Shown here piece after piece: positions 1-9,660 of a stretch of 26,205 bases of DNA (position 1 is the first letter of the stretch; each line of letters begins with the position of its first letter). Source of the DNA: DATLYH01 sp035575035. Its GTDB lineage: Bacteria; Planctomycetota; Planctomycetia; Gemmatales; Gemmataceae. Below the pieces are notes generated by a model. That model saw only the letters and a list, made by a program, of their open reading frames with translations, searched no databases and had not been told where the DNA came from. The stretch spans positions 1 to 26,205 of the forward strand of contig DATLYH010000239.1 of NCBI GenBank assembly GCA_035575035.1, written 5' to 3'. A program made the position numbers and the translations under genes.

Positions 1-2580
<2,580 letters not shown>

Positions 2581-3367
2581 GCTTGGTTCCTCGCGTAAGG
2601 GGTGTGAGGTCAAGAGCCGCAGGGATAGGTGCGGCGCCGCCAGGGGGTTGCCCTTCTCGGGCCTTGAGTCTTCCGATGAATGGCCGAATTTATGGGCAAT
2701 CGCTTTCCCGGGGCCACGAACATCCGGAAGTAAAAGAACAGATGAGCTTTCGTTGGCAATTCCCGTGCCATCCCGGTTGACCCGTGCCCTCCCGACACGT
2801 GCCGCCCGGCCCCCGTCTCGTACCGGGCAATCCGTCCGGGAGCGCAAAGGACCGACAGAGGCGGTCTTTGGCTCGGTGACCCGTTCCGGTGGGGCGGACG
2901 GTTTAGCGTGGAACGGTGCGGCTGGCTGAAGAGACAGCAGATGAAGGTTAGCAGGTCAGGTCAGATCGGGGGCCCACCATACGAGTCGAATGTGCAGGTT
3001 CTCGCGCCTGCGGAGGTAGATGTTTGCTCACCGCTTCCGGAGCACCGTTGCTCGGGGAAGTAGGCTACAGAGCGATCCGATCATTTGTAACAAATATAGC
3101 ATACAAAAGGTCGTCGCACCAGTGACCATCTTCGGAAGTTCCTGTTTTTTGGTGAGTCCCGCAACGGCTGAGCCGGGCTGGGGTCATCGTCCGATCGGCG
3201 GGCGTGCGGCTGGGACCTGGGGGCATGTCGGGAGCCCCCGGACCGCTCTTATCCCCGGTGTTAGGCACGTTTTATGCAAGAGGGAAAGGAGCCTCCCCCT
3301 GCCGCTCGCGTCCTACCCGGCCAGACCGTCGCAAGTGGCGGGGCGGCAGCACGGGGCAAGAGCTTTG
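2581..3367. other. Intergenic region between divergent genes, no gene recognised
   Basis: About 790 bases separate the HAMP gene (minus) from the small regulator gene (plus). Open frames here have no recognisable protein character. An AT-rich island at 3084-3109 stands out against the GC-rich background. It contains the inverted pair TTTGTA (3084-3089) and TACAAA (3102-3107), which could belong to a promoter or operator. That is only a suggestion from composition. Confidence 0.5.
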
Positions 3368-3757
3368 ATGGCAGCCGACTTTCCCGAAAACATCCGGCGC
3401 TTCCTCACCGACCACATCAACTCGGTCGAGCAGCTCGAAGTGCTCTTCTTACTCCGCAAGGCCGCGGATCGGGAATGGACGGCGGCGGCCGTCAGCCAGG
3501 CTCTCTACACCCCGCCCGATTCGGCGGCCCGGCGGCTAGCGGACCTGCGCTCGCTAGGGCTGCTGACGGCCACGGAGGGCCCCGACCCGGCCTACCGCTA
3601 CCAACCGGCGACCAAGGGCTTGGCCCAATTGGCGGACCAACTCGCCCAGGTCTACGAGGAGCGGCGGGTGACGGTCATTTCCCTGATTTACTCCAAGCCG
3701 CACGCCAACGTTCAGGCCTTTGCCGACGCGTTCCGGCTGCGGAAGGAGAAAGGATGA
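3368..3757 (+). CDS. Small winged-helix-like protein, putative transcriptional regulator
   Basis: The protein has 129 residues. After a short lead (MAADFPENIRRFLTDHI) it shows a likely winged helix-turn-helix. The segment SVEQLEVLFLLRKAADREWT is followed by a recognition-helix-like SAARRLADLRSLGLLTA and a wing with YRYQPAT. The C-terminal helix (LADQLAQVYEERR) could dimerise. The frame is open further upstream, to ATG 3020. That extension reads as low-complexity sequence and crosses the AT-rich intergenic island, so I start at ATG 3368; GTG 3335 is possible. No strong ribosome-binding site precedes 3368. Its stop overlaps the start of the next gene (ATGA), so it is translationally linked to two DUF5985-like membrane proteins and may control them. 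The DNA-binding role is inferred from fold-like pattern only. Confidence 0.75.
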   Translation: MAADFPENIRRFLTDHINSVEQLEVLFLLRKAADREWTAAAVSQALYTPPDSAARRLADLRSLGLLTATEGPDPAYRYQPATKGLAQLADQLAQVYEERRVTVISLIYSKPHANVQAFADAFRLRKEKG

Positions 3758-4029
3758 TGTCCAGCGAGACGATCTCCGGTGCGGTCTACCTGTTGTCGGC
3801 GGTGACGTGCCTGGCCTGTGCCCTGCTGCTGCTGCGGGGCTACTGGCGGAGCCGGACGCGACTGCTGTTGTGGAGCGGCCTTTGCTTCGCGGGGCTAGCG
3901 GCGGAGAACGGCATCCTTTTCCTTGACCTGATCGTGTTCCCCGAAGTGAAATTGCTGGTCTTCCGGCGGCTGGCGACGTTGGTGGGGCTGTCGCTGCTGC
4001 TCTTCGGGTTGATCTGGGATACCCGCTGA
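3754..4029 (+). CDS. DUF5985-like small membrane protein (first of a pair)
   Basis: The protein has 91 residues and three hydrophobic segments: about 8-27 (GAVYLLSAVTCLACALLLL), 37-57 and 72-88. A conserved-looking stretch RSRTRLLLWSGLCFAGLA follows the first segment. The pattern matches what I recall of DUF5985, a family of short inner-membrane proteins of unknown function often found as two adjacent copies. AAGGAGAAAGG lies directly upstream of the ATG at 3754; ATG 3757 is an alternative start. The ATGA overlap with the preceding gene indicates co-translation. No enzymatic motif is visible and function is unknown. DUF assignment rests on memory of the family pattern, not on a search. Confidence 0.8.
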   Translation: MMSSETISGAVYLLSAVTCLACALLLLRGYWRSRTRLLLWSGLCFAGLAAENGILFLDLIVFPEVKLLVFRRLATLVGLSLLLFGLIWDTR

Positions 4030-4063
4030 GGTTCGGGATAGGGGGCCTTGCTCCACACGGCGA

Positions 4064-4336
4064 ATGACGGTGACGGCGATGGACCTGTTTTTCATGGGCG
4101 CAATCGCGATGGCTTTCGCAGTGGCGGGGCTGTTCTTCCTCCGCTTCTGGCGGCAAACGCACGATCGGCTGTTCGTCATCTTCGCGCTGGCCTTCTGGAC
4201 GCTAGCCATCGTCCGCTTCATTCTGGCCCTGACCGGCGAGCAGAGCGAGGCCCGCACCTTTCTGTACCTACTGCGTCTCTTCGCCTTCCTTCTGATCCTG
4301 GTCGGCATCGTGGATAAAAATCGCTCCAAGCGGTGA
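4064..4336 (+). CDS. DUF5985-like small membrane protein (second of a pair)
   Basis: The protein has 90 residues and three hydrophobic stretches (about 6-28, 38-56 and 68-84). It contains LFFLRFWRQTHDRLFVIFAL and ends in the basic VGIVDKNRSKR. This resembles the second type of DUF5985 protein, typically ending in a DKNR-like tail. It lies 34 bp after the first copy on the same strand and is presumably the last gene of a three-gene operon. Two in-frame ATGs (4064 and 4079) are possible and neither has a strong ribosome-binding site. The two copies share topology but little sequence, as expected for an old duplication. Function is unknown. Confidence 0.8.
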   Translation: MTVTAMDLFFMGAIAMAFAVAGLFFLRFWRQTHDRLFVIFALAFWTLAIVRFILALTGEQSEARTFLYLLRLFAFLLILVGIVDKNRSKR

Positions 4337-4367
4337 AGGTTAAGCCGCCATGAACCAGAGGCGAGCG

Positions 4368-4440
4368 GCGGCCCGTAGCCGACGCCGGGCGACTTCGGGG
4401 GCGGACGCCCCCCATTCTGGCGAAGGCGGCTACGGGCCGC
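4368..4440. terminator. Inverted repeat between convergent genes, candidate bidirectional terminator
   Basis: A perfect 14-bp inverted repeat pairs GCGGCCCGTAGCCG (4368-4381) with CGGCTACGGGCCGC (4427-4440). The 45-nt loop holds a smaller hairpin (GGGGGCG/CGCCCCC). It lies between the end of the DUF5985 operon (plus) and the end of fumarase (minus). No T-run follows on either strand, so a classical intrinsic terminator is not proven. Confidence 0.4.
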
Positions 4441-4476
4441 GCTCACATCTGGGGCGGACGCAGGCGGTCGGGGATA

Positions 4477-5916
<1,440 letters not shown>

Positions 5917-6105
5917 GTCGGTTTCTCCTGCGTGCGGGGAAGCAGCTTGTTGCTGCGATGGTAGCAACCGCCCGGCCGCGCGACAACCGGACCGGCGCCG
6001 TCGGGCCAGGGAGACCGGCATCACATTTGCACATTGATTTCCTGTACGCAATGGATCTGGCGTCCGGCGGGGCCGGAACCGTATACCAAATTAAGGAGGC
6101 AACCC

Positions 6106-6498
6106 ATGCGCCCGATCCTTCGCTTGCTGGTCCTTACCGTCTTGGGGCTGGGCGCGGTTGGGCTCCCTGCCGCTGCGCAGCCGCCGTGGGATGGGCCGCC
6201 CTGGGTCGGCAACTACGACCCGCGCGCCTACCGGCAGTTCCTGACTTCGCCTTCCCCCTACCGCACCTACCTGCGGCTGACGCCCAGCTACTCGGCCACG
6301 GCCTATTCGCCCTTCGGCTACCAGACCTACTACTCCGGGCCCGGCTATCTGGAGCAGCGGATTACCCCCTGGGGGTTCGAGAACTACTCTGTGGTCCCCG
6401 GCTACGGCGGGTATGCCGTCTACCCGTATGGATTCAACTCCTACTACGTGCCGGGCTACACGTACCAGTACTACCTTCCCGCCTGGCCGCCACGCTGA
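6106..6498 (+). CDS. Small secreted Tyr/Pro/Gly-rich protein
   Basis: The protein has 130 residues. Residues 1-25 are a signal peptide (MRPILRLLVLTVLGLGAVG, then PAAAQ as a likely cleavage region). The mature part is rich in Tyr, Pro, Gly and Ser with repeated short aromatic motifs such as YSPFGYQTYYSGPGYLEQR and VPGYTYQYYLPAWPPR. There are no cysteines or catalytic motifs. A strong ribosome-binding site, AAGGAGG (6092-6098), fixes the start at 6106. The frame is open upstream, but that part lacks a signal peptide at its front. Similar aromatic-rich exported proteins occur in planctomycetes and may be cell-envelope components. I recognise no named family and propose no specific function. Confidence 0.8.
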   Translation: MRPILRLLVLTVLGLGAVGLPAAAQPPWDGPPWVGNYDPRAYRQFLTSPSPYRTYLRLTPSYSATAYSPFGYQTYYSGPGYLEQRITPWGFENYSVVPGYGGYAVYPYGFNSYYVPGYTYQYYLPAWPPR

Positions 6499-6554
6499 GC
6501 GGAACGCCGGCCGGATTGGTCCATGCCGGGGCCTTTCCTTGCCGAGGCACTGCT

Positions 6555-6609
6555 CCCTCAGCTGCTCTCCCGCTCCCTTACTGGGGGAGAAGGGGGAAAC
6601 GGCTGAGGG
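6555..6609. repeat. C/G-rich palindromic element overlapping the end of the cation transporter gene
   Basis: CCCTCAGC (6555-6562) pairs with GCTGAGGG (6602-6609), around an inner pair of the type CTCCC/GGGAG. On the minus strand it supplies the stop codon and about the last 17 residues of the transporter gene. Composition and layout match the larger element at 24969-25054, so I take them as one dispersed family. Confidence 0.65.
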
Positions 6610-7535
6610 GGCTCATGGTGCAATGGTCCGGTTTCGTGCTCCAGCAGGGCGCTATCCTCCCAGGCGGCCCGCTCCTCGATCGGCTCGACATGGACCGTCA
6701 CCTCGATGTTGGGCAGGGCGGCAGCAACCGCCTTCTCGATGCGGTTGACCAGGGCGTGCGCCCGAGTGACAGTGAACCAGCCGGGCACCAGCAGATGAAA
6801 ATCGGCGAAGCGGCGCGAGCCAGCCTGCCGGGTGCGCAGGGCATGGTAGTGCATTCCCGGCTCTAGCTGCGACTCGATGGCCGACCGCACCCGGGCCAGC
6901 TCCTCGTCCGGCAGGGCGTGGTCCATCAGCCCGTTGAAAGAGCGCCGCACCAGGTCAAAGCCGGTCCAGACAATGTTGGCCGCTATCACGAGCGCCAGGA
7001 TCGGGTCGAGCACCTCGATGCCGGTCAGCCAGACCAGCCCCAGCCCGGCCACCACTCCCACCGAGGTCCAGACATCGGTCATCAGGTGCCGGCCGTCCGC
7101 CTCCAGCACGATCGAGCCATACTTCCGCCCTACGCGCAGCAGGAGTTGGGCCGCCCCAAAGTTGATGAACGACGCAGCGAGGGCGACTAGGGCCCCAACA
7201 TCCAGGGAACGCAGCGGCTCGGGCACCAGCAGCCGGTGGATGGCGTACCAGGCGATGCCCCCTGCCGCCACCAGGATCAAGATCCCCTCGAGGCCGCTGG
7301 AGAAGTATTCGATTTTCTCATGGCCGTAGGTGTGCGACGGGTCCACGGGACGGGCGGCATACCACAGCGACAGCAAGGCGGTGAGGGCAGCCAGCAGGTT
7401 GACCCCCGACTCGGCGGCATCGGACAGCAGCCCGACCGAGCCGGTGATATAGTAAGCCGCCGATTTGAGCAGAATGGTCAGGACCGCAGCGGCGATCGAC
7501 AGGGCAATCGGCAGCCTCAGGCTCGGCTCGGCCAT
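6558..7535 (-). CDS. Cation diffusion facilitator family transporter
   Basis: The 325-residue inner-membrane protein shows six hydrophobic segments (about 10-30, 33-58, 82-100, 112-132, 155-172, 176-192) and a C-terminal cytoplasmic domain (about 205-285) ending in the typical VHVEP. Such proteins export divalent metals such as Zn, Fe, Co or Mn by proton antiport. Segment 5 carries the metal pair H150xxxD154 (EADGRHLMTDVW). Segment 2 reads SDAAESGVN, so Glu42 and Asn46 stand where Zn transporters usually have His/Asp and Asp. Metal choice therefore cannot be read off. YGHEKIEYFSSG after segment 2 is also typical. The last 17 or so residues (PFPPSPPVRERESS end) come from a repeat element and are unlikely to belong to the ancestral protein. 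The ribosome-binding site is weak. Confidence 0.93.
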   Translation of the reverse strand: MAEPSLRLPIALSIAAAVLTILLKSAAYYITGSVGLLSDAAESGVNLLAALTALLSLWYAARPVDPSHTYGHEKIEYFSSGLEGILILVAAGGIAWYAIHRLLVPEPLRSLDVGALVALAASFINFGAAQLLLRVGRKYGSIVLEADGRHLMTDVWTSVGVVAGLGLVWLTGIEVLDPILALVIAANIVWTGFDLVRRSFNGLMDHALPDEELARVRSAIESQLEPGMHYHALRTRQAGSRRFADFHLLVPGWFTVTRAHALVNRIEKAVAAALPNIEVTVHVEPIEERAAWEDSALLEHETGPLHHEPPQPFPPSPPVRERESS

Positions 7536-7553
7536 GAGAGGTAGCGCCTTATT

Positions 7554-7727
7554 ACCCGTCGCTCACGCTCCGGGCTCGGAGGACCCGTCGCTCACGCTCC
7601 GGGCTCGGATAGTACCCGTCGCTGACGCGCCGGGCTCGGAGGACCCGTCGCTGACGCGCCGGGCTCGGAGGACCCGTCGCTGACGCGCCGGGCTCGGATA
7701 GTACCCGTCGCCGCTCCGGGCTCGGAC
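7554..7727. repeat. Tandem array of a dispersed 29/31-bp GC-rich repeat
   Basis: Six units start at about 7554, 7583, 7614, 7643, 7672 and 7703. The core is ACCCGTCGCTCACGCTCCGG followed by GCTCGG. Units are joined by AGG (29-bp period) or ATAGT (31-bp period). The last unit is shortened. Units 3-5 carry GCTGACGCGCC instead of GCTCACGCTCC. Degenerate copies occur at 11996-12019 and 25171-25251, so this is a genome-dispersed family. There are no unique spacers. The array lies between the cation transporter start and the RNase P RNA promoter. Confidence 0.9.
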
Positions 7728-7853
7728 AAGAGATATTCTAGGGAAGGCCGGAGCGGCGGCTCGGCTGTAGTACGGCGAACCGTTCCGGCGGCGGGCGCAT
7801 CTAACCCGGGGGATCATCACTGCGTCGCGGTGCCCCCGGCAAGGCGGCGTCGG

Positions 7854-7859
7854 TATAAT
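7854..7859 (+). promoter_or_regulatory. -10 box of the RNase P RNA gene
   Basis: A perfect TATAAT stands in otherwise GC-rich DNA. Its position predicts transcription starting at about 7866-7871, just where the RNase P RNA helix P1 begins. No good -35 hexamer is visible 16-18 bp upstream (GTGCCCCC region). Confidence 0.6.
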
Positions 7860-7870
7860 GAGATCAGGTA

Positions 7871-8346
7871 TGCAGGCCGGCCGGGCGATCGCTGCCCGGA
7901 AAGCCGCCGGCTCGCTGCGGCGAGCCGGCCGGTGGACCGGGGAGAGGAAAGTCCGGGCTCCACAGGACACGGTGGTGGGTAACGCCCACCGTCCGATCCG
8001 TCCGCCTCCGCTCCCCGGAGGACGGCCGGAGAAGGATAGGGAAAGTGCAACAGAAAGCATACCGCCCCGAGAAACGGCCAACCGTTTTTCGGGGTAAGGG
8101 TGAAAAGGTGGGGGGACGGATTAACGTCCCTTAATGTAAGAGCCCACCAGCAGCCTGGTGACAGGCTGGCTCGGCAAACCCCACCGGGAGCAAGGCCAAA
8201 TAAGGGAGAGGGCTGGTCCGGCCCGATGACCCCGGGTAGGCTGCTTGACCTGCCGAGCAATCGGCAGGCTAGATAAATGATCGCCCCCGCCCCTCGCTCC
8301 CCTCAGTGAAGGGCGGGACAGAACCCGGCTTACAGGCCGGCCTGTG
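7871..8346 (+). ncRNA. rnpB: RNase P RNA (bacterial type A)
   Basis: This is the catalytic RNA that removes 5' leaders from tRNA precursors. Universal elements appear in order: GAGGAAAGTCCGGGCTCC (7944-7961), GTGCAACAGAAAG (8045 region), GGGTGAAAAGG (8099 region), GTAAGAGC (8136 region), GCAAACCCCACCGGGAGCAA with GGCCAAAT (8174-8200), AGATAAATGATCGCC (8271-8285) and ACAGAACCCGGCTTA (8318-8332). The ends pair as helix P1, CAGGCCGGCC (7873-7882) with GGCCGGCCTG (8335-8344). At about 476 nt it is clearly longer than the roughly 380 nt of E. coli. Part of the excess is an extra hairpin GGGACG/CGTCCC (8113-8130) placed just before the conserved GTAAGAG loop. Ends are estimated from P1. It is convergent with the GAP1-like gene. 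Confidence 0.96.
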
Positions 8347-8401
8347 TACCATCTTTTATCTCCCCCTTTCCTCTCTAATTGCGGCGTCCCCTCCGGACCT
8401 G

Positions 8402-9655
8402 TCATTCGCGCGGATGCTTCCCGGCCGACCCCTTGTCGATCACCTTCTCTTCCAACCGCTGGACCAATTCAAACGGATTGAGGCGTTCATCGTGATACTC
8501 CGCGACGCCGTGCTTCCAGAGCAGCGCCTGGAGCTGCCGCTTGGGCGGCTGCCAGTCGGCAATTGGTCCGGGATCACGGCGGGGATCGGGCGTTCCCAGG
8601 CGCCGGTCGATGATCTCGATAAGCTGCTCCGCGGTGGCGGCCGGCGGCGGCGTCTCGCCCAACCTTTGGGCCAGCGCCCGCAGGTCGTCGGTCAGCTGCT
8701 GCCGCTCGCGCGGACTGAGGGGCGGGTAATGGTCGGCCGGGGGCAGATCGAGCCGGAGGACCGGCGCAGGAGCGGCGGGCGGAGGCGGCCCCGGCCCGGC
8801 CACCCGGAGCACGCTCATCACGGCCAGCAAAACCGCCAACACTCCCAACAGGACCAGGCCCAGCCGCCAGGTCTCGGCAGCGCTGCGGCGGGCAAACAGC
8901 AGGTCCAGCTGGTGCTGGTCCCCCGCCTCGGCGGCGATTTGCAGGTTAAGCTCATAGCGGCCCTCGGGATAGTCCGCCGCCTGTTCCTCACTGAGATAAC
9001 CGGCGAATCCCTCGCCGGCGGCGCGCGGCACCACCAGCACATCAAAGCCAAGGTCATTGCCGAAGGCGAAGCTGGCCGGCCACAGCTCGGCGCGGGTGCT
9101 GGTCGGCAGGAGCATCCACAGACTGCGCAGCAGGTCGGTGTCCGGGGCCGGCCGTTCGAAGACCAACCGACCGCCGTCCACCAGCGCCTGCGCCCCGCCG
9201 AGCAGGGCGGCACTATCCGGCCGCCGCAGCACGGCCTGCACCTGCTCGACGGTGCGCGGCGGCAGCGGCCGGGCCGGCAGCGACAGCGTGGGCAGCTCGT
9301 CGGCCATCTCCCAGGGCGGAGGAAAGAAGTCGGCCAGCGCGAAGGGATCGCCGCCGAAACCCGCGTAGGCATCGCGCGGCAGCACCAGGAGGTGGAATGC
9401 CAGGGCGCCCGGTCGGCCGGTGTCGTCGGCGCCCTGGTCGGCCGCCCGGACGATGGCAACGTGACGCTTGCCGAGCGGCCGGGCAAACACGCAGGACGGA
9501 CAGGCCGTTCCCGCAGGCCGGTCGCCGAAGCCGGTGCAGAGCCGCTCCGCCTCGGCCAGCCATTCGTCGCGGAAGCCGGGCGAGCGCGCCCGGAAGCGGT
9601 AGCCGCCCGCGCCGCGGCTGCCGTAGACCGCCTGTTCAAGGAGGATGTCTGTCAC
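8402..9655 (-). CDS. GAP1-like GTPase-associated membrane protein
   Basis: The protein has 417 residues with a GTG start at 9655, 5 nt after the stop of the GTPase gene; AGGA in the stop region may serve as ribosome-binding site. The N-terminal half (about 4-240) begins LLEQAVYGSRGAGGYRFRAR with SPGF and continues with GRPGALAFHLLVLPRDAY and DPFALADFFPPPW. I recognise this as the pattern of GAP1 N-terminal domains, described computationally as partners of GTPases in bacterial conflict and signalling systems. One transmembrane segment follows (about 263-285, LGLVLLGVLAVLLAVMSVL). After it come a Pro-rich linker and a helical tail to residue 417. It most likely acts with the upstream GTPase at the inner membrane. 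The biochemical role is unknown, and the family call is from recalled motifs, without a search. Confidence 0.8.
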   Translation of the reverse strand: MTDILLEQAVYGSRGAGGYRFRARSPGFRDEWLAEAERLCTGFGDRPAGTACPSCVFARPLGKRHVAIVRAADQGADDTGRPGALAFHLLVLPRDAYAGFGGDPFALADFFPPPWEMADELPTLSLPARPLPPRTVEQVQAVLRRPDSAALLGGAQALVDGGRLVFERPAPDTDLLRSLWMLLPTSTRAELWPASFAFGNDLGFDVLVVPRAAGEGFAGYLSEEQAADYPEGRYELNLQIAAEAGDQHQLDLLFARRSAAETWRLGLVLLGVLAVLLAVMSVLRVAGPGPPPPAAPAPVLRLDLPPADHYPPLSPRERQQLTDDLRALAQRLGETPPPAATAEQLIEIIDRRLGTPDPRRDPGPIADWQPPKRQLQALLWKHGVAEYHDERLNPFELVQRLEEKVIDKGSAGKHPRE

Positions 9656-9660
9656 GCGTC

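Noticed and set aside
3020..3367. N-terminal extension of the winged-helix gene from ATG 3020
   Set aside because: GGAGG precedes that ATG, but the 116 extra residues look non-coding and cross the AT-rich intergenic patch. The core fold starts after 3368.
7554..7727. CRISPR-like array
   Set aside because: Units are contiguous with only AGG or ATAGT between cores. There are no unique spacers of constant length and no cas genes nearby.
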